64,000 nucleotides of DNA from positions 2,294,001 through 2,358,000 of the forward strand of contig NZ_CP131913.1 in assembly GCF_030704205.1 (NCBI RefSeq), in the 5' to 3' direction. The notes under the pieces were generated by a model that was not told where the DNA came from, made no database searches, and saw only the letters and a list, made by a program, of their open reading frames with translations. This document shows, piece after piece, positions 47,824 through 56,546 of this stretch. The position numbers and the translations under genes are program-made. The number at the start of each line of letters is the position of its first letter. The first letter of the stretch is position 1. Source of the DNA: Halomonas alkalicola. GTDB lineage: Bacteria; Pseudomonadota; Gammaproteobacteria; Pseudomonadales; Halomonadaceae.

Positions 47824-47833
47824 CACCAGGTAG

Positions 47834-48139
47834 GTGGTGCGTATCCCGGGCTATGACCGAGAAAAGGGGAGGCAGCACAACCTGGCTACCATCATCGAGC
47901 TCAGTCGAGTCCTCGAGCGCGGCAAGTGGCTGACCCATGACTGGCGGCGCTACTGGGGCCTGTGTCTCTGTTTCGATGCGCTGATCGGTAACACTGACCG
48001 CCATCAGGAGAATTGGGGGCTGATCTGGAGCGAGGAAGGGCCGACGGCACGGTTCACACCCTACTTCGACAATGGCACCAGCCTGGGGCATGAGCTGTTA
48101 CCGGAGAAGATGCAGCTGTCAAGCGACATCAGAAAGTGA
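47834..48139 (+). pseudogene. HipA-like kinase, middle fragment, cut by the array end and by IS21
   Basis: The first 94 codons read as the catalytic part of a HipA-like protein kinase: YWGLCLCFDALIGNTDRHQENW, where NTDRHxxN carries the catalytic Asp, and FTPYFDNGTSLGHE, the metal-binding DN-G motif. A TAG precedes GTG 47834 and the N-terminal ATP-binding part is missing, so the gene begins abruptly ten bases after the last CRISPR repeat. From 48117 the frame runs into the IS element and stops. Joining it across the 5-bp target duplication continues in frame into 50361-50671. It is therefore a broken gene. Confidence 0.8.
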
Positions 48140-48168
48140 CCCCCTGGCGACAGTGAAATCTGACCCCC

Positions 48169-48963
48169 TTACCTGACGACCTGATCGTGATGGTGGATGG
48201 TGTCGGGCTTGATCAGCCCGGCCTTGCGCTTGGCACGCAGTCGGTAACTGTCGCCTCGGATGGTGATGACGTGGCTGTGATGCAGCAGTCGGTCAAGGAT
48301 CGCCGTGGCGACCACGGCGTCACCGAACACCTCGCCCCACTCGCTGACCGCTCGGTTGCTGGTGACCAACAGGCTGCCGCGCTCATAACGCCGGGTGACC
48401 AGCTGGAAGAACAGGTTGGCCGCCCCCGGCTCCAGCGGCAGGTAGCCCAGCTCGTCGATGATCAATAGCTTGGGCTTGGCGAAGTGCCTTAGCCGTTCCT
48501 CCAGGTCGCCATTGGCATGGGCCTGGACCAGTTGGGTAATCAGTGCCGTGGCGGTAGTGAACAGCACTGAGTAGCCGGCCTTGACCGCTTCCCGGCCAAG
48601 TGCCACAGCGAGATGACTCTTACCCACGCCCGGCGGGCCGAGCAGCAGCAGAGCATCGCCGTTGGCGATCCAGCGTCCGCAGGCCAACTCACGGATCTGA
48701 CCGGGATCGACGGCAGGCTGGGCGCTGAAGTCGAACCCTTCCAGAGTGCGCAGGAACGGGAAGCGGGCGATGCTCAGGCCCATCTGGATGCGCCGCTGCT
48801 CCTTGTGGGCCACCTCCTGCTCGCACAGGTAGGCCAGCGTCTCGCGCAGGGTCAGCTCCCGGCGTGCGGCTTCGTCAAGCAGCGTGTCGAGCCGCTCGCG
48901 GATGGCGGTCAGCTTGAGACGCGTCAGCATGGCATCCAGGCGCTCCGTCTCGGGCATCGTCAT
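48169..48963 (-). CDS. istB: IS21-family helper ATPase IstB
   Basis: 264-aa AAA+ ATPase assisting transposition. Walker A is LLGPPGVGKSHLA near residue 107, Walker B is LLIIDELGYLP and sensor 1 is LLVTSNRAVSEWGEVF. The N-terminal IstB domain contains LTLRETLAYLCEQEVAHKE. It starts at ATG 48963, beside the expected istA stop (TGATG if the istA frame is repaired). Confidence 0.95.
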   Translation of the reverse strand: MTMPETERLDAMLTRLKLTAIRERLDTLLDEAARRELTLRETLAYLCEQEVAHKEQRRIQMGLSIARFPFLRTLEGFDFSAQPAVDPGQIRELACGRWIANGDALLLLGPPGVGKSHLAVALGREAVKAGYSVLFTTATALITQLVQAHANGDLEERLRHFAKPKLLIIDELGYLPLEPGAANLFFQLVTRRYERGSLLVTSNRAVSEWGEVFGDAVVATAILDRLLHHSHVITIRGDSYRLRAKRKAGLIKPDTIHHHDQVVR

Positions 48964-50225
48964 CACCAGCCACCTCCCCCACCACGGCTTCGTACTCGGT
49001 CAGGTCGCGCTGCAGCACGGCCGGCGGCAAGGTGGCCACGATCTCGCTGGACGCCACGACCTCCTCGGCGTCCGCTTTGGGGGATCGGTAGCCGACGATG
49101 CCCTGCAGGTGCTCCGGCAGGCAGCGCACCTGGCGGCGCCCGCCCAGCTCCGGGTGGCGGGCCACTTCACGGCCGGCGTGGTGCACCCGCAGTTCGCCGT
49201 CGGTCACGCTGACCTGGACGGGCTCACCGATCAGGCGCCAGGGCACGCTGTAGCGGTTGGTGTCGACCTCCACGGTGGCGTCGCGCTGGACCCGACGGCT
49301 CAGCTCTCGTGCCTGCTCGAAGGGCGCCCGGTCGTTGAGCGGCTGCAGGCTGGCCTGTTCGGCGATGAAGCGCACCGCCGGCAGCTCTCCGGTGGTGCCG
49401 TGGACCCGCTGGTCGGCGATCTCGCGCATCCACCAGATCAGGTGGGCCTCCAGCGCCGCCCAGGAGGCAAAGGTGCGGGGCGGCGGCGATGGCGTTACGT
49501 TTCACATAGCCGACGCCTCGCTCGTCCTTGCCCTTGGTGCGGGCGCGGTACGGCGCACAGGCCACCGGTCGGAACCCCCAGTAGCGGGCAAAGGCCGCCA
49601 GCCGCTCGTTGAACACCACCTCGCGGGTCGCCGCGTTGTGGTGATCGACCAGCGCCCGGGCGTTATCCAGCAGTACCTGCTCCGGCACGCCGCCAAAGTG
49701 GCGGAAGGCGCCTTCCAGGCCGGCGAACCACGCCGACTGCCGCTCGTGCCGGAAGGCGCGGACGTAGTGGCGGCGGGAGTAGCCCAGGGTGGCGACAAAC
49801 AGGAAGACCTTGACCGACTCCCCATCGATGGTGATGTGGCGGCTGCCGAAGTCGATCTGGAGCTGCTTGCCGGGCGGAGTCTCGAACCTCACCGTGGCCT
49901 TGGCTTCGGCGGCCAGGGCCTGACGGAAGGGCGCGCAGGCGCGTTCCACCGTACGCAGGCTGACCGTGAGGCCGTGTTCGAGCTGCAGGTCTTGCAGGAC
50001 CACGGCGGCGTTGCCGGCATGCTGCAGGAAGCGGGCCTTCAGCCATTCCTCCAGCCCTTCCAGCGACTTGCTGCGCTGCGGGCTTGCGTAGGGCGCCCAG
50101 CCGCCCTGGCGCAGGTAGCGCTTGACGGTGTTCCTGCTGATACCGAGTTCATCGGCGATGCGTTTCGTCCCCCAGCCACAGGCCTTCAGGCGGAGCATGG
50201 CGGCGACATCCTCTGGGCTCTGCAT
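48963..50225 (-). pseudogene. istA: IS21-family transposase IstA with frameshift
   Basis: The frame from 50225 encodes the IstA helix-turn-helix (GWGTKRIADELGISRNTVKRYL), the DDE core with LQIDFGSRHITIDG (first Asp), VLLDNARALVDHH (second Asp) and KGKDERGVGYVKRNAI (Glu). It then shifts at the G run 49477-49480; removing one base restores RTFASWAALEAHLIWWMREIADQR, which continues to LTEYEAVVGE. A second run at 48976-48980 may hide another one-base loss, since one extra G gives a stop abutting istB. The breaks may be sequencing errors. With intact reading it would be about 420 residues. Confidence 0.85.
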
Positions 50226-50360
50226 CGGTTCCCCTCGTACCTGAGTGTGGGGAACGTTATATCCGGATTTCTTCATGGGCGGACCCTCCTGGTGAACTCA
50301 CGGAGGGGTCAGTTTTCGGTGTCGCTTGGGGGGCAGTTTTCCATGTCGCCTGACAGCAGC

Positions 50361-50671
50361 GCATGATGCGTGACCCGAACGAGCTCGCGGGATACCTGCG
50401 CAGGGGTGAGCATCAGATGCGCTGGTCCAGAAGCGACAGCCGGCGTTTACACCTGATCGAAGGAGTCGCCGAGTACTGCCGGCACTTTCCGCATATCCGA
50501 CCGATACTGATAGAACGGCTGCAGAGATGGTGCGAAGATGACTTGGAGGCCATGCTGTACCGCCTCACGCAATTTGACCTTCCGCACCCGCTTACAGCTC
50601 AACGTGCTGAATTTATTGCCTTCCTGACGCTGACAAGGAGAGCGCGCCTGTTAGAGGCGCTGGAGAACTGA
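50361..50671 (+). pseudogene. HipA-like kinase, C-terminal fragment after IS21
   Basis: Continuing in frame from 48116 once the IS and one GCAGC copy are removed, this part encodes the kinase C-terminus: MMRDPNELAGYLRRGEH, then helical MLYRLTQFDLPHPLTAQRAEF to LLEALEN. It can still be translated from ATG 50363 as 102 residues but lacks the catalytic motifs. The stop lies one base before the HIRAN gene start, so the two genes formed an operon. Confidence 0.75.
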
Positions 50672-50672
50672 C

Positions 50673-51419
50673 ATGGCCCGCTTTATCGAACATCTGGTAG
50701 AACCACAGCGGCTGCTGCTCTTCTGGCAGGCCCGCGAGAGCAAGAAGCGCTCTCGCTATCGCGTGGGCCAGTTGGTGACGAAGGGCGGTCAGGTAGTGCT
50801 TCAATATGACCACGGCCCCGAGATGACAGAGGCGAAGCAAATGGGCTTCGAAGGCTATCCCGCCTTCCCGCTGAAGCAGGTGGAGCACAGCCACCAGGTG
50901 ATGGAGGCCTTCAAGCGGCGCCTGCCGCCGCGAAGCCGAGGCGATTTCAGTCGCTATCTGGAGCTGCGTGCCATCCCTGCCGATGCCGAGATCAGCGACT
51001 TCGCCCTGTTGGGGTACAGCGGTGCCAAGCTACCCAACGATGGTTTCGAGCTGGTGCATCCCTTTGATGATCCGCCTGAAGCCTTCGAGGTGCTGGTGGA
51101 GGTGGCTGGGTTCCGCCATGAAGCCGAACTCGACGCCTCAGAGCTGAGCCAGGGCGACCCCGTGCAGTTCGTGCCGGAACCTGAAAACCAGATTGACGCA
51201 CACGCCATCAGGATGGAGAGCGCCGGACGAAAGCTGGGTTATGCTCCGCGGGGGCACCTGGACATGCTTCACCGCATGCTGGGCCGGGGTGCTGCCCTCG
51301 ACGGCGAGGTATTTCGCATCAATGGCAGCCCAGAGCGCCCCCTGGTTTATGTACTGACTCGGATCCGACTGGATGACCGACCGGCAATGCCGGCCAATGT
51401 GTTCCGGATGCAGGCTTGA
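50673..51419 (+). CDS. HIRAN-domain protein
   Basis: 248-aa soluble protein. The C-terminal half (about residues 138-210) is a HIRAN domain: VEVAGFRHEAELDASELSQG, then FVPEPENQIDAHAIRM and LGYAPRGHLDML, the last two being the hallmarks. HIRAN binds DNA 3' ends or single-stranded DNA in eukaryotic Rad5/HLTF and occurs in many bacterial mobile or defence settings. Residues 1-130 (MARFIEHLVEPQRLLLFWQARES at the start) belong to no family I recognise. Encoded one base after the HipA-like kinase gene, it was likely its functional partner; the kinase is now broken. Confidence 0.82.
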   Translation: MARFIEHLVEPQRLLLFWQARESKKRSRYRVGQLVTKGGQVVLQYDHGPEMTEAKQMGFEGYPAFPLKQVEHSHQVMEAFKRRLPPRSRGDFSRYLELRAIPADAEISDFALLGYSGAKLPNDGFELVHPFDDPPEAFEVLVEVAGFRHEAELDASELSQGDPVQFVPEPENQIDAHAIRMESAGRKLGYAPRGHLDMLHRMLGRGAALDGEVFRINGSPERPLVYVLTRIRLDDRPAMPANVFRMQA

Positions 51420-51456
51420 GCCTTTCGCGCTGAGCGCCTCCACATGTGTCAACACG

Positions 51457-51498
51457 ACCCCCGCCTCTTGGCTCTCACGAGCTTACGCGGGGGTTCTT
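51457..51498 (+). terminator. Long-loop hairpin after the HIRAN gene
   Basis: Arms ACCCCCGC and GCGGGGGT (51457-51464, 51487-51494) enclose an inner GCTC/GAGC hairpin and are followed by TCTTA. It lies 38 bases after the HIRAN stop. Confidence 0.5.
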
Positions 51499-51672
51499 AG
51501 GTGCTGCCGTCGCCGAGGCGCCATAGCTGTTTCAGGCGCTCCACGGTGTGGGACCACTTGGGCTTGGTCGGCTTGCAGACGATGTTCTGGTTGCCGAGCA
51601 GCCTCACCTCGCTGAAGGCTTCCTTGTGGCTGACGGCATGCAGCCAGGCATCGTAATCGGGGGACGCGTCGC
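51497..51672 (-). pseudogene. C-terminal gene fragment of unknown origin
   Basis: On the minus strand a protein-like frame without a start runs to TAA 51499-51497: DYDAWLHAVSHKEAFSEVRL, LGNQNIVCKPTKPKW, SHTVERLKQLWRLGDGST. The codon use looks real and the sequence resembles the end of a folded protein, but the frame dissolves into the stop region of the next gene upstream. I do not recognise the family. It is probably a remnant left by a deletion at the border of the accessory region. Confidence 0.45.
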
Positions 51673-51701
51673 AATCGGGGACCTGCCCCTCTTCCCTGCC
51701 C

Positions 51702-52016
51702 CTATTCCTCGGGGGGCATCACCACCCACTCCGGCTCCTCGAATTCGCCGATCAGGCGGATCTCGCAGCAGGGGGCGGCGCTCTTGATGATCGCCTTCAC
51801 CGTCGGGTCGCGCTTGGCCTCCATGGCGTCGCGGCTGGCCTTGCTGTCCCAGTGGGCGATGGCGATCAGGGTGGTGGGGTCGTCGATCTTGCGGTGCAGC
51901 TCGGTGCCTCGCGCGCCCGGCGCACGCTGGATGATCTCGCTGGCGCGCACCCAGGCCTCGGCGTATTCCTCGGCCGGGTAGCCGTCGCGGATATGCACCT
52001 CGAAGATGTATTTCAT
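51702..52016 (-). CDS. Small ABM/EthD-like dimeric alpha-beta barrel protein
   Basis: 104-aa protein beginning MKYIFEVHIRDGYPAEEYAEAW, with GTELHRKIDDPTTLIAIAHW in the middle, the strand-and-aromatic pattern of antibiotic-biosynthesis-monooxygenase-like or Dabb-like folds. Such proteins act as cofactor-free oxygenases, isomerases or stress proteins. The function is not determinable. GGAGA lies before ATG 52016. It is a single gene, divergent from the DUF4202 gene. Confidence 0.8.
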   Translation of the reverse strand: MKYIFEVHIRDGYPAEEYAEAWVRASEIIQRAPGARGTELHRKIDDPTTLIAIAHWDSKASRDAMEAKRDPTVKAIIKSAAPCCEIRLIGEFEEPEWVVMPPEE

Positions 52017-52138
52017 GGCGCCTCTCCCGGTCGGTTCTCCGCTCAGTGTATCTCCCCGAGGATGTGGCTTCGCCCCGCTGCGGGCGTCCGCTAATATGCT
52101 GGGGGCAACTGGCCCTTCATCGACCACAAGGAGTGAGC

Positions 52139-52726
52139 ATGTCCGATACCCCCTATGCGAAGACCCTGGCCGCCCTGGATGCGCTGCACGCGCAGGACCC
52201 GCGCCATGTGGAGGTGTAGGGGGCGCCCGTGCCCCGGGAGCTGTGGCACGCCGGGCGCATGAGCGCCTGGCTGGAGCGGCTGCATGAGCACCCCGACGAG
52301 CTGATTCGCCTGGCGGTGCGCGGCCAGCACCTGCAGCGCTGGCAGGTGCCGCGCAGCGACTACCCGGAGGGGCGGGTGGGCTACCTGACCTGGCGGCGCG
52401 ACCAGGGCCAGCGCGCCGGGGAGACCACTGCCGCGCTGATGCGCGAGGCGGGCTTCGATGACGAGTCGGCCGAGGCGGTGAAGCGGATGATCCGCAAGCA
52501 GGGCCTGGGGCGCGACCCGGGCGCCCAGGCGGTAGAGGATTGCGCTTGCCTGGTGTTCCTGGAGAACTACTTCGCGGACTTCTCGAAGCAGATCGACCAC
52601 GACCACCTGATCCGCATCGTGCAGATGACCTGGAAGAAGATGTCGCCCAAGGCCCATGAGCTGGCGCTTGGCCTGCCCATGAGCGCTGCGGCGCGCAGCC
52701 TGGTGGAGGAGGCGCTGGCAGGCTAG
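52139..52726 (+). pseudogene. DUF4202 family gene with an in-frame TAG
   Basis: ATG 52139, preceded by AAGGAG, opens MSDTPYAKTLAALDALHAQD-PRHVEV, then TAG at 52217-52219, then continues in the same frame GAPVPRELWHAGRMSAWLER to the end. Both sides match the DUF4202 layout: N-terminal xxALDxxHxxDP-xxVEV, then IPRSxYPxGRxGYLxWR-like VPRSDYPEGRVGYLTWR, and CLVFLENYF. The stop replaces the residue before the conserved Gly; GAG to TAG is one change. It may be a real loss or a base error. Translation could restart at ATG 52259. The protein's function is unknown. It converges on ackA with a 4-base overlap. Confidence 0.8.
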
Positions 52727-53916
52727 GCCTGCCCCAGCAGGCGGGCGCTGTACCAGGCGATCATGCGCTCCTCGTCGGTGGGGATCACCCAGGCGCTGAC
52801 GCGGCTGTCGGCGCGGCTGATGCGGAGGGCGTCGCGGCGGTTGGCGTCTGGGTCGAGGGCCAGGCCCAGCCACTCGCAGCCCCGGCAGATGGCCTCGCGC
52901 ACCGGGGCGGCACGCTCGCCGATGCCGGCGGTGAAGACCAGCTGGTCGAGCCCGCCCAGGGCGGCCGCCAGGCTGCCGATCTCGCGCACGGCGCGGTAGG
53001 CGTAGAGCGCCACTGCTTCGCGGGCCTCCTCCGCAGGGCTTGCGAGCAGCTCTCGCATGTCGCCGCTGATGCCGGAAACGCCGAGCAGGCCGGAGCGCTT
53101 GTAGAGCAGCTCGGTGACCTCGTCGGCGCTCATTCCCTCCTGCTGGATCAGGTGCAGCACCAGCCCCGGGTCGAGGCTGCCGCTGCGGGTGCCCATGGGC
53201 ATTCCCTCGATGGCGGTGAAGCCCATGGTGGAGGCCACGCTCTGGCCGTTGCGGATGGCGCAGAGGCTGGCGCCGTTGCCCAGGTGGGCGACGATCACCC
53301 GCTCGCGGGGGGCATCGCCCAGGCAGGCCGGCAGCACCTGGTTGATGTAGTCGTAGGAGAGCCCGTGGAAGCCGTAGCGGATCAGTCCGCGCTCGGTCAT
53401 CTCCCGGGGCAGGGCGAACCAGCGGGCGACCTCGGGTTGGTCGGCGTGGAAGGCGGTGTCGAAGCAGGCCACCTGGGGCAGCTCGGGGTAGCGCTCGGCC
53501 AGCGCCGCCACCGGGGCGAGGCAGAAGGGCTGGTGCAGCGGTGCCAGCGATTCGAAGGCCTTGAGCGCGTCGGTGATCTCGGGGGTGAGGCGCACCGGGC
53601 GATGGTAGGCACGGCCGCCGTGGACCACCCGATGCCCCACCGCGGCGAGCGCCAGGTCGGGGTGCGCATCCAGCCAGCCCAGCAGGCGCGCGGTGGCGCC
53701 AGGCAGGTCGAGGCTCGGGGGCAGCTCGCCCATCTCCGCGGCCACCGGGTGGCCCTCGCCATCCGCCAGGCTGAAGCCGGGGGCGCCACCGTTGAGCCCG
53801 GTGAACTTGCCGCGATAGCGGGGCGTCAGGGCGTCGAGTGAAGCGGCCCCCGCCAGCGGGTAGAGGGCAAACTTCAGGCTGGAGGAGCCGCTGTTGAGGG
53901 TCAGGATATGACGCAT
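52723..53916 (-). CDS. ackA: Acetate kinase
   Basis: 397-aa ASKHA-fold kinase interconverting acetyl phosphate plus ADP with acetate plus ATP. Motifs are ILTLNSGSSSLKF at the N-terminus, GHRVVHGG, ACFDTAFHAD, YGFHGLSYDYI, IVAHLGNGASL, GTRSGSLDPG and VFTAGIGERA. All are intact. It is encoded one base after the MaoC-phosphotransacetylase fusion, forming a complete Pta-AckA pathway. The family also includes butyrate and propionate kinases, but the motifs fit AckA. Confidence 0.93.
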   Translation of the reverse strand: MRHILTLNSGSSSLKFALYPLAGAASLDALTPRYRGKFTGLNGGAPGFSLADGEGHPVAAEMGELPPSLDLPGATARLLGWLDAHPDLALAAVGHRVVHGGRAYHRPVRLTPEITDALKAFESLAPLHQPFCLAPVAALAERYPELPQVACFDTAFHADQPEVARWFALPREMTERGLIRYGFHGLSYDYINQVLPACLGDAPRERVIVAHLGNGASLCAIRNGQSVASTMGFTAIEGMPMGTRSGSLDPGLVLHLIQQEGMSADEVTELLYKRSGLLGVSGISGDMRELLASPAEEAREAVALYAYRAVREIGSLAAALGGLDQLVFTAGIGERAAPVREAICRGCEWLGLALDPDANRRDALRISRADSRVSAWVIPTDEERMIAWYSARLLGQA

Positions 53917-53917
53917 C

Positions 53918-55342
53918 TCAGGCTCCCTGCTCGGGCAGCCCCTGGCGCCGCTGGTGGTCGGCCACCAGCAGGGCCAGGGCGCAGGAGGCCATGCGGGTGA
54001 TGGCCTCGTCGGCGCGGCTGGTGAGGATGATCGGGACCCGGGCGCCCAGCACCAGGCCGGCGCCGGTGGCATCGGCCAGGTAGGTCAGCTGCTTCATCAG
54101 CATGTTGGCGGACTCCAGATCCGGGGCCACCAGGATATCGGCGCGCCCGGCCACCGGGGAGTCGATGCCCTTGGTGCGCGCGGCGCTCTCCGAGATGGCG
54201 TTGTCGAAGGCCAGCGGGCCGTCCAGGGTGCCGCCGCAGATCTGGCCGCGGTCGGCCATCTTGCACAGGGCGGCGGCGTCCAGGGTGGAGGGGATCCGGG
54301 GGTTGACCGTCTCCACCGCGGAGAGGATGGCCACCCTGGGGTCCTGGTTGCCCAGGGCGTGGGCCAGCTCGATAGCGTTGCAGATGATGTCGCGCTTCTG
54401 GTCGAGGCTCGGCGAGATATTGATGGCGGCGTCGGTGATGAACAGCGGGCGCGGGTAGGTCGGCACGTCGAAGGCCATCACGTGGCTGATGCAGCGCTCG
54501 GTGCGCAGGCCGCCGTCGCGCTTGAGCACCTCGTGCATCAGCTCGTCGGTGTGCAGGGCCCCCTTCATCAGGGCCTCGGCGCGTCCCTCCCGCACCAGCG
54601 CCACGGCGCGCTCCGCGGCGGCGTGGCTGTGGGGCACGTCGATCAGCTCGAACTCGCTGATATCGAGCCGGGCGGCATCCGCCGCGGCGCGGATCTTCGC
54701 CTCCGGGCCCACCAGCAGGGGAATGATCAGGCCCTGGTGGGCGGCGGCCACGGCGCCGGTCAGCGAGACATCGTCCACCGGGTGCACCACCGCCACGGGG
54801 ATGGCGGGGGGGTGGTCGGCGGCGGAGAGGATCTCGTGCAGGCGGCCGCGTTCGGCCAGGCGCACCGTGGGCAGCACGGCACGGGGCCGGCGGATCTTCT
54901 CCGTGGGGGCGAGCACGCGAGCCTCGCCCTCGATCACCACCTTGCCCCGCTGGTTCTCGCAGCGGCAGTCGAGGGTCAGCTGCGAGCGGGCGTCGTCCTT
55001 GGCGCTGACGCGCACGCTGACCTTGAGCACGTCGCCGAGGGCGACCGGTGCCCGGAAGCTCAGCGTCTGGCCCAGGTAGAGGGTGCCGGGGCCGGGCAGC
55101 TGGGTGCCCAGTACCGTGGAGATCAGCGCGCCGCCCCACATGCCGTGGGCGATGACCTCCTGGAAGCGCGAGCTGCGCGCGAAGTCGTCGTCCACATGGG
55201 AGGGGTTGATGTCGCCGGACATGATGGCGAACAGCTTGATGTCATCCAGGGTCAGGCGCTTCTCGAGGTGCGCCTCGTCGCCTACCTGGATCTCGTCGAA
55301 GGTGCGGTTCTCGATGTAGCGGTCGTCGTGGGGGGCATCCAT
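53918..55342 (-). CDS. MaoC-like hydratase / phosphate acetyltransferase fusion
   Basis: 474-aa two-domain protein. Residues about 10-150 are a MaoC hot-dog domain: FAIMSGDINPSHVDDDFA carries the hydratase Asp and His, followed by VIAHGMWGGALIS. Residues about 165-470 are a phosphate acetyl/butyryl transferase: TDAAINISPSLDQKRDI and GPLAFDNAISESAARTKG are conserved. Such fusions are annotated as bifunctional enoyl-CoA hydratase / phosphate acetyltransferase. With AckA it can convert acyl-CoA to acid and ATP. GGAG precedes ATG 55342. Confidence 0.92.
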   Translation of the reverse strand: MDAPHDDRYIENRTFDEIQVGDEAHLEKRLTLDDIKLFAIMSGDINPSHVDDDFARSSRFQEVIAHGMWGGALISTVLGTQLPGPGTLYLGQTLSFRAPVALGDVLKVSVRVSAKDDARSQLTLDCRCENQRGKVVIEGEARVLAPTEKIRRPRAVLPTVRLAERGRLHEILSAADHPPAIPVAVVHPVDDVSLTGAVAAAHQGLIIPLLVGPEAKIRAAADAARLDISEFELIDVPHSHAAAERAVALVREGRAEALMKGALHTDELMHEVLKRDGGLRTERCISHVMAFDVPTYPRPLFITDAAINISPSLDQKRDIICNAIELAHALGNQDPRVAILSAVETVNPRIPSTLDAAALCKMADRGQICGGTLDGPLAFDNAISESAARTKGIDSPVAGRADILVAPDLESANMLMKQLTYLADATGAGLVLGARVPIILTSRADEAITRMASCALALLVADHQRRQGLPEQGA

Positions 55343-55482
55343 GGGGCGGCTCCGGGGGTGGTTACTGCGATGCAGGAAATTCAGCCCCCATCATAGCCTG
55401 TCCCGGCCGCCCTTGCGTTGACCCGCGGGACGTTGCGATTCCCCCGGCGACTGTGCCGGGGCTGTGTGTATGCCAGCGTGCC

Positions 55483-56544
55483 CTACAGGGTCACCACCAG
55501 CGTCTCCTCGGACTCGCAGGGCTTGCCGTGGCGCACGGCGAGGCGCCGCTCGGTGAGGTTCATCACCACCCCGAACAGCGTCTCCATGCGCTCCTCCGGG
55601 GGCTGGGCGGGGTTGAAGTGGCGGCAGATCGACAGCGGCTCGCCGTCGTGGTCGGCGAGGATCTCGAACAGGGCGCGCTCGTCCATGGGGGCGCTCGGCG
55701 CCGGCTCCCGGCGCAGCAGGGCATCCAGTCGCGCCAGGCGTGGGCGCGAGTCGGCCCGGGGGAAATCCTCCACCTGGGCGGTGGCGTCCGGCGCGTAGAG
55801 ATGGTTGGTGTGAGTGACCACGCCGCCCTCGGCCGGCAGCCGGCCTGGCTCGCCGGGGTGCACCTCGAGTCCCACCGCCTCGCCCTTGGCACTCGCCACC
55901 AGGAAGTGGGCCGGGGAGCAGACCCGGTCGCGGCTGGCCACCGCCAGGGCGCTTTCCAGGTCGGGGCTCTCGAGGATCTTGCGCAGCGCCACGTGGATCG
56001 GCAGCCCCTCGCCGCAGGTCTGCGAACGGATGGCGTTGAGGCAGACGCCGATGCCGTGGGCGTTGAGCCCGATCTTGGCCACCATGCCCGCCTCGCCGAC
56101 GCTCACCAGGGGGGCGCTGGTCTCGCCCCGGATCTTCAGCACCACCACGTTGTGCAGCTGGTCGGTGCGCCAGTCCCAGTTCTGGGCCAGCCACTGGGTG
56201 CCGGCGCGCTGCAGGGCGAAGGCGGAGCAGCCGCCGCTGGCGCGGGTCAGCGAGATCTCGCTGCGGCAGTTGAGGGTGAGGATATCGAGGGGCTCGACCC
56301 CGGCCCCCTCGGCGATGGCGTCCATCTCCTCGAGGATCTCGGGAAAGCCGCGTTCGATCATCCGCCCGAAGCGCGCCGCCTCGACCCGGGCCCGCACCCA
56401 GCGGATGCCCACGAAGTCGTGGAAGAGCCGGTCGTAGACCTCCAGGCTGCGCTGGATCAGCCGGGCGTGGGTGCGGCCGTGGGCCAGGCCGATCTCGCGG
56501 CGGCTGCCGCCGAGCTCGGTGACGGTGAGCAGCTGCTGCAGCAT
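55483..56544 (-). CDS. Peptidase C45 family (acyl-CoA:6-APA acyltransferase-like) protein
   Basis: 353-aa Ntn-hydrolase. The likely nucleophile is Cys106 in RASGGCSAFAL, where the family self-cleaves before Cys to expose it. Other conserved parts are GLAHGRTHARLIQRSLEVY at the N-terminus, LNCRSEISL, WLAQNWDWRTDQ and GVVTHTNHLYAPD. Members include penicillin acyltransferase; bacterial ones probably hydrolyse or transfer acyl amides. It follows the dienelactone hydrolase gene with a 2-base gap, so the two are co-transcribed. Confidence 0.9.
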   Translation of the reverse strand: MLQQLLTVTELGGSRREIGLAHGRTHARLIQRSLEVYDRLFHDFVGIRWVRARVEAARFGRMIERGFPEILEEMDAIAEGAGVEPLDILTLNCRSEISLTRASGGCSAFALQRAGTQWLAQNWDWRTDQLHNVVVLKIRGETSAPLVSVGEAGMVAKIGLNAHGIGVCLNAIRSQTCGEGLPIHVALRKILESPDLESALAVASRDRVCSPAHFLVASAKGEAVGLEVHPGEPGRLPAEGGVVTHTNHLYAPDATAQVEDFPRADSRPRLARLDALLRREPAPSAPMDERALFEILADHDGEPLSICRHFNPAQPPEERMETLFGVVMNLTERRLAVRHGKPCESEETLVVTL

Positions 56545-56546
56545 GG

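Larger units (their letters stand above)
48117..50355 (-). mobile_element. IS21-family insertion sequence (2239 bp)
   Basis: The ends are TGTCAAGCGACATCAGAAA on the left and, inverted, TGTCAGGCGACATGGAAAA on the right. Each end repeats the unit GCGACA..GAAA..TGACCCC, as IS21 ends do. A 5-bp target duplication, GCAGC, lies at 48112-48116 and 50356-50360. It carries istA and istB on the minus strand and splits a HipA-like kinase gene in frame. The clear target duplication and good ends suggest recent insertion, though istA has a frameshift. Confidence 0.95.

Noticed and set aside
47824..47833. A degenerate additional repeat after the last unit
   Set aside because: The ten bases after the last handle do not resemble the repeat and lead straight into the kinase fragment.
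55442..55461. Terminator CCCCGGC/GCCGGGG near the C45 gene
   Set aside because: The stem is only 7 bp, without a T tract on the minus strand, and such stems are frequent at this GC content.
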